Shown here in pieces: positions 1-7,045 of a DNA stretch of 64,000 nucleotides. How positions within the stretch are numbered: position 1 is the stretch's first letter; the number at the start of each line of letters is the position of its first letter. The notes under the pieces are model-generated. The model had not been told where the DNA came from. It saw only the letters and a program-made list of their open reading frames with translations, and ran no database searches. Both the position numbers and the translations under genes were made by a program. The stretch comes from Paludibacteraceae bacterium (GTDB taxonomy: Bacteria > Bacteroidota > Bacteroidia > Bacteroidales > Paludibacteraceae), in contig JAFTHS010000004.1 of NCBI GenBank assembly GCA_017457295.1, positions 1-64,000 of the forward strand, in the 5' to 3' direction.

Positions 1-66
1 GATAGTACAACTGTTACCCGATGGAAAACAAATGGAAAAAATGTGTAACTTTTTTTGCTCATAAAC

Positions 67-97
67 TTGTGTATATCAAAAAAAAGCAGTACCTTTG
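67..97 (+). promoter_or_regulatory. Bacteroides-type sigma promoter reading into the tRNA-like region
   Basis: TTG at 67-69, a 20-nt spacer, then TACCTTTG at 90-97. This exact geometry recurs at 15 other promoters in the window. Transcription would start near 103. No convincing ORF follows before the terminator at 331-360, so the product is probably a non-coding RNA of roughly 255 nt, or the remains of a disrupted gene. Confidence 0.65.
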
Positions 98-258
98 CAG
101 CAGAAAAAGTGTTACAACAAGTGCTACCAAAAATGCTACCATAAATGATAGCACGCACAAAGCACTTCATATATAGGGTGATCTTTAAACATTAACTACA
201 TCAAGGGGTAAAACCTTATAAGATAGTTAGTTATAGAATGTAGCTATTCAGTTATAGC

Positions 259-323
259 GCCACAGAAGGACCAAATCGGGGGTTCGCTTACGTAAATCGC
301 CGGTTCGAGTCCGGCCAGTGGCT
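259..323 (+). other. tRNA-like 3' end (T arm and acceptor), degenerate tRNA or att-site remnant
   Basis: A perfect T arm is visible: stem GCCGG (299-303), loop TTCGAGT, stem CCGGC (311-315). CAGTGGC (316-322) and the discriminator position T323 follow. GCCACAG at 259-265 pairs with CAGTGGC at six of seven positions. Only 33 nt lie between the 5' acceptor strand and the T arm, and I cannot fold a normal D arm or anticodon arm there, so this is not an ordinary functional tRNA. Plausible readings are a degenerate tRNA, or the 3' fragment left at one end of an element integrated into a tRNA gene. A terminator follows directly. Confidence 0.4.
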
Positions 324-330
324 CAAAAAT

Positions 331-360
331 AAAAAGACATCCTTTTGCGGGTGTCTTTTT
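331..360. terminator. Bidirectional intrinsic terminator
   Basis: A 12-bp stem (331-342 with 349-360, including one G-U pair) closes a TTTTGC loop, with A-rich and T-rich flanks on the two strands. It can end the tRNA-like transcript on the plus strand and the M23 operon on the minus strand. Confidence 0.85.
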
Positions 361-376
361 ATTTTTCTTATTTTGA

Positions 377-1606
377 TTATTTGCTAATATGTTGTTGCCA
401 TTGGTTTCGGTAGGCATTCACCACCGTAGCAAACGTGTCTTTGTACTGAGCAGGAATAGGTTCTGCAGGAGGAGAAACCATCTTTAGCGGATCAATTGGT
501 GTACCATTTTTCCATACACGGAAATCTAAGTGTGGTCCGGTACTAGCCCCCGAACTGCCCACATAACCAATGACTTGTCCTTGCTTCACATGTTGTCCTA
601 CAGCCAATCCTTTGGCATATTTCGACAAATGGAGATAAGCGGTTGTATATGTAGAATTGTGCTTAATCTTCACAGTATGTCCACCGCCACCCTTGTATTG
701 TCGCATGGTTACTACTCCATCGCCAATGCTGACCACAGGGGTGCCTGCAGGTGCAGCGTAATCAACACCCGTATGTGGGCGAACCACTTTATAGATAGGA
801 TGTTTGCGATGGTAAGTAAACTTAGAGGATATACGTTTGTAGTTAAGCGGAGCTTTTAAGAATGCCTTACGAAGACTATTACCATCGGCATCAAAATAGT
901 TGTGAATCTTGCCCTCTTCGAACCAAAATGCCTCTTGCCATCTGCGTGCATGATAGAAATCAGCAGCATAGATACGTCCTATGCCTACGCGCGTAGAATC
1001 TACATATTGTTCATCATAGAAAACACGAATAGAGTCACCCTTTTGCAAGCCAAAGAAGTCGATAGTCCAAGCGTAGATATCGCTTAGTTCGAGAGCCAAC
1101 TCTACAGGTAAATCATTCACTACCATTGCATTCCACAGGCTGGATTCAATTACCACTTCTGCCACTCTATCACGGTGAATAATTGGCTTCTCAAAATGCT
1201 CTACGTGCATGCTATCAGTTAGATGAAGCACCACTGCTTCGCGTATGCTAGATAGATAAATGTAGTATTGCAGTTGCTCCACTCCGGCAGTATCAGTTTG
1301 ATATAGAGCATAATAGGTTTTTCCAGGACGAATAGATCGAACATCAAACTCGGAGCGTGGCATAAGGGTAATACCCGTTATTTGCTGGCGTGTTGCCCCC
1401 AAACGATTGAGCATTCCGCCCAATGTTTCTCCCTCTTTGACTACGCAGGTATCTATACGAAATGAATCTACAGGCAAGCCGTATTCGTAGCGAACAGGAG
1501 CAGATTCTTTCTCGCACTGTTCTTTCGCACCTTGTCCACCACACGAAACCAAAAATAGCAGTATGGTAAATATACCAAAGGAGTATCTTTTCATGCCGCT
1601 TATCAT
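377..1606 (-). CDS. M23-family peptidoglycan metallopeptidase, lipoprotein
   Basis: Predicted cell-wall endopeptidase (LytM/M23 fold), 409 aa. A lipobox-like LVSC places the acylated cysteine at residue 22, so it is probably a membrane-anchored lipoprotein. An OapA/LysM-like region lies near residues 50-200 and the M23 domain near 255-375. Visible catalytic motifs are HTGVD (H278, D282), YLHLS (H326) and GPHLDF (H359). The usual third zinc ligand, the second His of HxH, is Asp361 here. Close relatives in this phylum may share this, so loss of activity should not be assumed. The ATG overlaps the stop of the upstream GT2 gene; the fifth codon (1594) is an alternative start giving a more typical signal peptide. 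It is last in the MBL-GT2-M23 operon. Confidence 0.88.
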   Translation of the reverse strand: MISGMKRYSFGIFTILLFLVSCGGQGAKEQCEKESAPVRYEYGLPVDSFRIDTCVVKEGETLGGMLNRLGATRQQITGITLMPRSEFDVRSIRPGKTYYALYQTDTAGVEQLQYYIYLSSIREAVVLHLTDSMHVEHFEKPIIHRDRVAEVVIESSLWNAMVVNDLPVELALELSDIYAWTIDFFGLQKGDSIRVFYDEQYVDSTRVGIGRIYAADFYHARRWQEAFWFEEGKIHNYFDADGNSLRKAFLKAPLNYKRISSKFTYHRKHPIYKVVRPHTGVDYAAPAGTPVVSIGDGVVTMRQYKGGGGHTVKIKHNSTYTTAYLHLSKYAKGLAVGQHVKQGQVIGYVGSSGASTGPHLDFRVWKNGTPIDPLKMVSPPAEPIPAQYKDTFATVVNAYRNQWQQHISK

Positions 1607-2340
1607 TGCTTTTGTGGATACTTGCGGAACAAAGAATTCAGTTTCAAACGGATTACACCCAACAAGGCCTCAGAGAAAATACCTCCAGACATCTTGCTTG
1701 TGCCTAATACGCGATTGATAAAGATGATAGGTACTTCTTTGATAACGAAACCACATTTATACGCTGTGAACTTCATCTCAATTTGGAAAGCATAGCCCTT
1801 GAAATGAATTTTATCCAACTCGATAGTTTCTAATACCTGTCGGCGATAGCATTTGAATCCAGCTGTAGTATCGTGAACATTCATTCCCAACACAAATCGC
1901 ACATATTTGCTAGCGAAATAGGACATCAATACGCGTCCCATAGGCCAATTGACTACATTCACGCCACTAATATAGCGACTACCGATAGCCACATCTGCCC
2001 CTTGGGTAGCGCATGCGTCATAGAGTTTCAACAGGTCGTTAGGGTTGTGCGAGAAGTCGGCATCCATTTCAAAGATATAATCGTACTTATGCTCGATAGC
2101 CCACTTAAAACCAGTTATATAGGCCGTACCAAGGCCTAATTTGCCACTACGTTCCACAATATGCAATTTGCCCTGAAAGGTGGTAGCCATCAGATTTTTT
2201 ACAATATCGGCTGTACCATCAGGCGAGCCATCATCAATCACCAATACGTGAAACTCAAGAGGAAGATTCATCACTGCAGTAATGATGGCCTCGATATTCT
2301 CTTTTTCGTTGTAGGTAGGAATAATTACTAATTTATCCAT
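1603..2340 (-). CDS. GT2 glycosyltransferase, polyprenol-phosphate mannose synthase type
   Basis: Family 2 glycosyltransferase of 245 aa resembling dolichol-phosphate mannose synthase (DPM1). It would transfer a hexose from a nucleotide sugar to a polyprenyl phosphate at the cytoplasmic membrane face. The start of the fold shows IPTYNEKEN and DDGSPDGTAD (nucleotide binding), followed by the metal-binding EMDADFSHNP and GSRY. There is no C-terminal multi-spanning membrane domain, so it is the short soluble DPM1-like form. It lies 5 nt after the MBL-fold gene and overlaps the M23 start by 4 nt, which suggests translational coupling. The sugar and acceptor cannot be read from sequence. Confidence 0.9.
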   Translation of the reverse strand: MDKLVIIPTYNEKENIEAIITAVMNLPLEFHVLVIDDGSPDGTADIVKNLMATTFQGKLHIVERSGKLGLGTAYITGFKWAIEHKYDYIFEMDADFSHNPNDLLKLYDACATQGADVAIGSRYISGVNVVNWPMGRVLMSYFASKYVRFVLGMNVHDTTAGFKCYRRQVLETIELDKIHFKGYAFQIEMKFTAYKCGFVIKEVPIIFINRVLGTSKMSGGIFSEALLGVIRLKLNSLFRKYPQKQ

Positions 2341-2345
2341 GGTTG

Positions 2346-3179
2346 TTATTTTGGTGTAATAATATTATTATCAAGTACATAAACAGGGCTAGGGGCAAGT
2401 CGCTCCAATGGCGCAACGAACAAGTCTTCGCCAGGCATGATGCCTTCCTCTAGCAAGATATCTTTGATTGTATCCACTGCCACATTAGGTTTGTTGTTCT
2501 CGTGACTAAGGTGGCATAAGAATACATTTCGCATATTGGGATTCCAGTTCCGTGCCAAGAGCTGACCACAAGTAGTATTGCTCTGATGTCCTCGAGGCGA
2601 TAGGATTCGCTCTTTGAGATAGGTAGGATATGGACCATTCAGCAATAACTGCTCATCGTGGTTGGCCTCGATAATCACATGATTGGCAGTATTGAGATAC
2701 GATTCCATAGTCAGATTAGGTTGTCCGCAGTCGGTGGCAATCACCACGCGTTGTCCCATGAAATCAATGACATATCCCACGCACTCGGTAGAATCATGCG
2801 AGATACCAAAAGAGTTGATACGCATGCCATTGAGGTCCCACTCTACTCCTTTCTCGAAGTAGCGTTGCGATGTGTGCAACTTCTCGCGCACGCCGTAGTT
2901 GTGCTCTATTCCTTGGTGAATAAGCGGTGTAGAATAGATGGGCAGATGGACACGTTCGCCCAATGTACCCACGGCGCGAATATGGTCGGCATGGTCATGA
3001 GTAATGAGTACTCCCATTATATTGGCATAATCCAACCCCATTTCTCGGAGGTTCTTTTGGATAGTGCGTGCAGATATACCAGCATCCACAAGAATGCCCC
3101 ACGCAGAAGTACCCAAGAAATAGCAGTTGCCACTGCTACCACTGGCAAAACTTCTGAATATGAATTGATTATCTGTCAT
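2346..3179 (-). CDS. MBL-fold metallohydrolase, YycJ/WalJ type
   Basis: Metallo-beta-lactamase-fold protein of the YycJ/WalJ group, which is associated with cell-wall homeostasis or DNA processing in other bacteria. Visible are the N-terminal SFASGSSGNCY motif typical of the group, the metal site THDHADH, and later conserved acidic and His motifs (DCGQPN, LCHLSHENN). The open frame extends up to an ATG at 3215, but the promoter -7 element sits at 3220-3227. Transcription would therefore start near 3214, so I place the start at 3179 (MTDNQF), which also puts GSSGNCY at the family's usual distance from the N-terminus (278 aa). It is first gene of the GT2/M23 operon. Confidence 0.88.
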   Translation of the reverse strand: MTDNQFIFRSFASGSSGNCYFLGTSAWGILVDAGISARTIQKNLREMGLDYANIMGVLITHDHADHIRAVGTLGERVHLPIYSTPLIHQGIEHNYGVREKLHTSQRYFEKGVEWDLNGMRINSFGISHDSTECVGYVIDFMGQRVVIATDCGQPNLTMESYLNTANHVIIEANHDEQLLLNGPYPTYLKERILSPRGHQSNTTCGQLLARNWNPNMRNVFLCHLSHENNKPNVAVDTIKDILLEEGIMPGEDLFVAPLERLAPSPVYVLDNNIITPK

Positions 3180-3219
3180 CTTATGTGCACTATACCCCAT
3201 ATTAAACTTATTCAACCCG

Positions 3220-3250
3220 CAAAGTTACAACTTTTTTTGCAAATATGCAA
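3220..3250 (-). promoter_or_regulatory. Promoter of the MBL-GT2-M23 operon
   Basis: On the minus strand: TTG (3250-3248), 20-nt spacer, TAACTTTG (3227-3220). The predicted start near 3214 excludes the ATG at 3215 as the initiation codon and supports 3179. Confidence 0.8.
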
Positions 3251-3313
3251 ATAAAATCTGATTTTCTCAATATATTTCTGATATTTCTACTTATCATCTT
3301 TATCGCTTGATTC

Positions 3314-3363
3314 AGCAACCCATACGCTACCTTTGCGCTACCCTTACGCTACTATCGCACTAC
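3314..3363. repeat. 11-bp-period tandem array (CGCTACC core)
   Basis: Copies of CGCTAC(C) begin at 3325, 3336 and 3347, with diverged copies at 3314 (AGCAACC) and 3358 (CACTAC), a strict 11-bp step. Between the conserved cores the four linker bases vary. The array lies between the terminator of the secreted-protein gene (3384-3410) and the promoter of the MBL operon (3220-3250). Confidence 0.75.
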
Positions 3364-3383
3364 ATTGTATCGTATAAAAAGAA

Positions 3384-3410
3384 CAAGAGGCCTCTATAGG
3401 AGACCTCTTG
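3384..3410 (-). terminator. Intrinsic terminator of the 3439-5052 gene
   Basis: CAAGAGGCCTC (3384-3394) pairs with GGAG-A-CCTCTTG (3399-3410) around a TATA loop with one bulged A. On the minus strand the stem is followed by TTCTTTTTAT. Confidence 0.85.
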
Positions 3411-3438
3411 CTGGTATATTCTCAATCCTTATGGATGA

Positions 3439-5052
3439 TTATTTAGTCACTTGACCAAGAGCGTTGTAGCGTACGCCATTCTTGACGATAAAGAGTTGAC
3501 CGTTTTCGATGAACTTGGTTGCTTGTTGATTAACAGTCACATTATCAACAGCAGTACTTCCTGCGGTGATTAGTTTCACGCTGCCACCAGCATTCACCTC
3601 TGGGATGGAAACACCATCTTTGGTATATAAGATCAAGCTACCAATAACCTCCACAAAGTCACCAACTTTCAATGCTTGTTCCACATCAGAAACTGGTTTT
3701 ACGCGGAATGCTTGCAACACTTGGCCGCCATCTGGGGTATCAGCCATCCAGAAAGTGATGTTCTTGTATTGATCGTTGTATGCCTCAATCATCTCAGTAA
3801 CATAACCACGGATGATATGTTGACCTGGAGTAGCTGGATTTGTGCAGAGTGCTACAGCTTCTGCGCAGGTGAGGATAGTCATCTTGGTGAATTTCTTCTC
3901 AACTACAGCACTTGCTTTGTCGCCATTGTATGCAATAGCTTTCACGGTGGTAGTAGCGGTCAGTTCGAATGGAGCAGTATATTTGATAGAAGCCTTGGTT
4001 GGATCGGTACCGTCGAGGGTGTAATATACCTCCAAGCCCTCTTCTGCGGTGATTGTAACAGTGGTATTCTCCATAAAGTCAGCCTCACCTGAGATGACAG
4101 GAGTAGCCACATAGTCAGAAGAAGCATCTGCTACATGAACCGTAATAGTATTAATCTTGATAGTTTTAGCATCGGCAGCAGCAGGGATTTCCACTGTAGA
4201 TGCATTACCTGTCCATGCTTTATCAACAAGGGTTGTCAGACCCGAAACGTCCGCACCATCAAATACAATATTAGTAATTACTTTACCTGCAGGAGCAGCA
4301 AAAGTGAGTACACCGCCCTTGTAATGACGCAAATCCAGTTTTCCGTTAGCTGCCAACCATATACGAGTAGCCGTACTTCCATATTTTGCAGTCAATGAGA
4401 TACCATTTTGCGAATATGCTTTACCTTCTTCAAGATCAGTAGCGCAAGCACCATTTCCTGCATCGGTAGTAGGATAAGCAATGCCCAATGCTTCAAGTCC
4501 ATCCTTTGTAGTAAAGTCAAAAGTCACATTAGCAGGTGTCTCGCCACCGTCGTCTGGCGTTTCACCGCCATCGTCTGGAGTCTCACCGCCGTCGTCTGGA
4601 GTTTCGCCGTTACCTGTGTAAGTAACTGTAATCGCATTTATACGAACTTGAGCAGAAAATTTTTCTATTACATAGGTATCGCTAGTCTGATTATTTGGAA
4701 TCACAGTTACTATATTACCATCAATAGTAGCTTCTTCACCTATAGAAGTTTGAATAGCCTCAACTGGTTTAGCAGTATTGCCATCAATTACAATCTTGGT
4801 AATGTTACCAAGTGTACATTTGATCGTAAGCGATGAGCCTTGATAAAAACGCGCAGGATTCGAATAATCAGCCACATTAGTTGTAGAAGCCGACTTATTG
4901 CCTGTCACAATAAGACCATTCTGCTCCCAAACTTGTTGGTCGTCAGTCAATGTTTTACGATTAGCAACATCTGCGAAAGAAATAGTTGCCTCTGCCGCCA
5001 TGCTCATCATACTAATGAGCAATGCGCCTAGAAATAAAGTAAATTTCTTCAT
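3439..5052 (-). CDS. Secreted multidomain protein with OB-fold and short C-terminal sorting-like tail
   Basis: Exported protein of 537 aa and unknown function. A signal peptide (first ~20 residues, ending SMAA) is followed by two beta-rich regions joined by a GGETPDD linker repeat (about residues 150-175). Then come a chitobiase/beta-hexosaminidase C-terminal-like domain (YYTLDGTDPT near 345), an OB-fold-like domain resembling the YhcR/DUF6359 type (GYVTEM through GDFVEVIGSL, ~390-500), and a tail ending ENGQLFIVKNGVRYNALGQ. The same tail type ends the 7046-9502 product. I read it as a short variant of a T9SS/Por sorting signal, by inference. It has its own promoter and terminator. Confidence 0.75.
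   Translation of the reverse strand: MKKFTLFLGALLISMMSMAAEATISFADVANRKTLTDDQQVWEQNGLIVTGNKSASTTNVADYSNPARFYQGSSLTIKCTLGNITKIVIDGNTAKPVEAIQTSIGEEATIDGNIVTVIPNNQTSDTYVIEKFSAQVRINAITVTYTGNGETPDDGGETPDDGGETPDDGGETPANVTFDFTTKDGLEALGIAYPTTDAGNGACATDLEEGKAYSQNGISLTAKYGSTATRIWLAANGKLDLRHYKGGVLTFAAPAGKVITNIVFDGADVSGLTTLVDKAWTGNASTVEIPAAADAKTIKINTITVHVADASSDYVATPVISGEADFMENTTVTITAEEGLEVYYTLDGTDPTKASIKYTAPFELTATTTVKAIAYNGDKASAVVEKKFTKMTILTCAEAVALCTNPATPGQHIIRGYVTEMIEAYNDQYKNITFWMADTPDGGQVLQAFRVKPVSDVEQALKVGDFVEVIGSLILYTKDGVSIPEVNAGGSVKLITAGSTAVDNVTVNQQATKFIENGQLFIVKNGVRYNALGQVTK
4537..4610 (-). repeat. 21-bp in-frame repeat encoding a GGETPDD linker
   Basis: CGTCTGG recurs at 4551, 4572 and 4593, a 21-bp step that encodes seven-residue units rich in Gly, Glu, Pro and Asp. 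It is a flexible acidic linker between domains; the near-identical DNA suggests recent copy-number change. Confidence 0.8.
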
Positions 5053-5124
5053 AAGTAATTTGTTTTTAATGATTTATAAAAAAGAATTAATTGTATCTAC
5101 TAATAGTATTTCCAAAATATAGTG

Positions 5125-5155
5125 CAAAGGTACAACAAATAATGCACATTTGCAA
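5125..5155 (-). promoter_or_regulatory. Promoter of the 3439-5052 gene
   Basis: Minus strand: TTG (5155-5153), 20-nt spacer, TACCTTTG (5132-5125). The start codon at 5052 lies about 70 nt downstream. Confidence 0.8.
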
Positions 5156-5180
5156 GAAAAATGATTAAATAACACAAAAA

Positions 5181-5202
5181 GTCTTGTAATAACCTTACAG
5201 AC
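5181..5202 (-). terminator. Intrinsic terminator of hipBA overlapping the hipA stop codon
   Basis: GTCTTGTAA (5181-5189) pairs with TTACAGAC (5195-5202) with one bulged T. On the minus strand TTTTTGTG follows the stem. The hipA stop codon (5197-5195) lies inside the stem. Confidence 0.7.
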
Positions 5203-6430
5203 AGTATTCTAATCTTTTTGCAAAACGCTGCTGTTCGGTAGGAGAGATGCGACAAAGCATTGCCACTTTGCGCCAATCACGAACGGCTTCCTTCACCTCG
5301 TTGATGATTTGCAATGCTATCTCGTCAGACAACAAGTAGTAAGCAGAAGCACGCTGTAACTCTGTAAGCGAAGAATCGCAAGAGCAATCAGAAATCAGCA
5401 AACTTTGAGTTGTCATATTTGTAGGGTTGATATCATACGCAGGCGAAAGTGTCCAGCCATTGGATGTCAGTACAAAGGCATGGTTGCGGAAGTGATCATC
5501 ATGGTTGCCTATGCAAATGGAAAAAGCCACACGGCGGTACAATTCTCTGAGATTGGCTTCCGCATCAGCAATGCCAATACCACTGACAATAGTGTCCACG
5601 ATGTCCAAATAGCCATTTCCCAAAGAAGCATCCGCTCCATCTTGAAGATTGGTGAGCGTCATCGCGGATACGGTATGCACACGATTGGCTCCTGCGCGGT
5701 CAAAGCGTTTGGATAGCAACACATGGTGCGAAAAATCAGATAGTGTCATCAATTGGGTTTCTGCAACCTGTATGCCTGCCTTTTTTGCTAATTGATGAGC
5801 AAAATGCTCCCAGAGAGCTACATCATAGTCATCGTGGATAGATGGCACCTTGGCAATATACAACTCGCCATGCTCATCCATCATATTGGCTTTCGGACGT
5901 GCTCCGCCTAACGATGACCCCTGGCGAAGTAGATTGGTAACCCATTGGATATTATCGGGTTTGGCTTCGTATGCCTGCGCTATCTGCGTGAAATCGCGTA
6001 GCGACGTAAGTGGAGGTACAGACATAGTGCCATCAGAGGTGCCGATAAAATCCTTCTCGCCTGCGATTCGAAATCTGAATGCTCCCATACGAGAATAATC
6101 ATCCAACTGAAGCAGATAATCGAAATCATTGAATGTCCGAGGAATGCGATTCTCTTCCTGGGCCAAAATTTGCTCGCGTTTATCAATCAAACGTCGTCCC
6201 CATCGGTCAGGCAAGGCGTCGGAAAAGCAACCAAATAGGCGCTTTGTAGCATGTTGCCAACCTGTATGGGATTGCAAATCACCACTCAAGGATAAGTGGG
6301 GGTGATGGGTAAGCCACGCAGCATCATAGGAGAAGTGGTATGTGGCATTCCCTCGCAATTGTTCGTAAGTGAGCCTGCCTACCAATTCTAATTGGGCATT
6401 GTGGTTGAGAAATACTTCAATTTCTTGCAT
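5195..6430 (-). CDS. hipA: HipA-family serine/threonine kinase toxin
   Basis: Type II toxin of 411 aa related to HipA, a kinase that in Escherichia coli phosphorylates glutamyl-tRNA synthetase and causes growth arrest. Visible are an N-subdomain-1-like region (1-100), the phosphorylatable loop GSSLGGARPK (171-180, S172/S173), a likely ATP-binding Lys in YIAK (K194), the catalytic GNHDDHFRNH (308-317, with D311 and N316) and the metal-binding AYDI (D333). All key residues appear present, so the kinase is probably active. The HTH antitoxin gene ends 2 nt upstream, the standard hipB-hipA order. The target in this organism is unknown. Confidence 0.9.
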   Translation of the reverse strand: MQEIEVFLNHNAQLELVGRLTYEQLRGNATYHFSYDAAWLTHHPHLSLSGDLQSHTGWQHATKRLFGCFSDALPDRWGRRLIDKREQILAQEENRIPRTFNDFDYLLQLDDYSRMGAFRFRIAGEKDFIGTSDGTMSVPPLTSLRDFTQIAQAYEAKPDNIQWVTNLLRQGSSLGGARPKANMMDEHGELYIAKVPSIHDDYDVALWEHFAHQLAKKAGIQVAETQLMTLSDFSHHVLLSKRFDRAGANRVHTVSAMTLTNLQDGADASLGNGYLDIVDTIVSGIGIADAEANLRELYRRVAFSICIGNHDDHFRNHAFVLTSNGWTLSPAYDINPTNMTTQSLLISDCSCDSSLTELQRASAYYLLSDEIALQIINEVKEAVRDWRKVAMLCRISPTEQQRFAKRLEYCL

Positions 6431-6432
6431 AA

Positions 6433-6753
6433 TTATTGTTTTGATGATGCACGTTGGCGTTTTTTGAGAGACAGATCTTGCAACTCGCGACCTATGGTAT
6501 CTTGCTGTGCAATAAGTAGAATATCTTCGTCTAAGTTCAATGCAAATAGAATACGCAAATACGTACCAATCGCTACGGAAGGAGTTCCTTTTTCAACACG
6601 CATCACCGTCAGTTCCGAACATCCGGCACGGTCCGCTATCTGCGCAATGCTAATATCACGTCGCAAACGCGCCAAACGAATTTGTTCGCCTACAATGGTT
6701 AAGTTTTTTTGGGCTCTTCGTGGTAGAAGAGTACTTTGTGTGGACTTGCTCAT
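6433..6753 (-). CDS. hipB: HipB-like XRE-family antitoxin/repressor
   Basis: Small DNA-binding protein of 106 aa with an XRE helix-turn-helix at about residues 20-75 (GEQIRLARLRRDISIAQIA, then the recognition-helix segment CSELTVMRVEKG). By family knowledge it neutralises HipA and represses its own operon. It lies 2 nt before hipA. A HipB-type promoter and a candidate palindromic operator lie just upstream. The basic tail KKRQRASSKQ may be the flexible segment that HipB proteins use for turnover; this is inference. Confidence 0.88.
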   Translation of the reverse strand: MSKSTQSTLLPRRAQKNLTIVGEQIRLARLRRDISIAQIADRAGCSELTVMRVEKGTPSVAIGTYLRILFALNLDEDILLIAQQDTIGRELQDLSLKKRQRASSKQ

Positions 6754-6794
6754 AACATCAACAATATATCATATAATAACACAAATGTTGAATA

Positions 6795-6814
6795 AACTAT
6801 ACTATATGATAGTT
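6795..6814. promoter_or_regulatory. Candidate hipBA operator
   Basis: An inverted repeat, AACTAT (6795-6800) and ATAGTT (6809-6814), is separated by 8 nt. It lies between the predicted transcription start (near 6819) and the hipB start, a position suited to autorepression. The assignment rests on position and symmetry only. Confidence 0.4.
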
Positions 6815-6824
6815 ATTTCGGCTG

Positions 6825-6855
6825 CAAAGGTACTGCTTTTTTTTGAATTGCGCAA
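6825..6855 (-). promoter_or_regulatory. Promoter of hipBA
   Basis: Minus strand: TTG (6855-6853), 20-nt spacer, TACCTTTG (6832-6825). The three 32-bp repeats at 6857-6940 abut its upstream edge. Confidence 0.8.
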
Positions 6856-6856
6856 G

Positions 6857-6940
6857 AAAGTGCGACTAAAAAGTGTGAGTTTTAACAAAAAGTGCGACTA
6901 AAAAGTGTGAGTTTCAACAAAAAGTGCGACTAAAAAGTGT
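6857..6940. repeat. 32-bp direct repeats upstream of the hipBA promoter
   Basis: Copies begin at 6857, 6889 and 6921 with an exact 32-bp step; the third is truncated after about 20 bp. Each starts AAAGTGCGACTAAAAAGTGT. Copies 1 and 2 are almost identical over the whole unit. There is no spacer variation, so it is not CRISPR. The position directly behind the -33 element suggests protein-binding sites or a recent tandem duplication. Confidence 0.85.
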
Positions 6941-6974
6941 AATATGGACGATTAATTAGTACGATGGAGAAAAA

Positions 6975-7001
6975 ATAGGCTCCCTCAATGAGGAAGCCTA
7001 T
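6975..7001 (-). terminator. Intrinsic terminator of the 7046-9502 gene
   Basis: ATAGGCT (6975-6981) pairs with AGCCTAT (6995-7001), and an inner CCTC/GAGG stem extends it past one mismatch. TTTTTCTCC follows on the minus strand. Confidence 0.85.
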
Positions 7002-7045
7002 CGCGTACGCGCACGCGTTCAATAATAATATAGTCAGTTGACTGA

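Noticed and set aside
6857..6940. CRISPR array
   Set aside because: The 32-bp units are directly adjacent with no variable spacers, and no cas gene is present.
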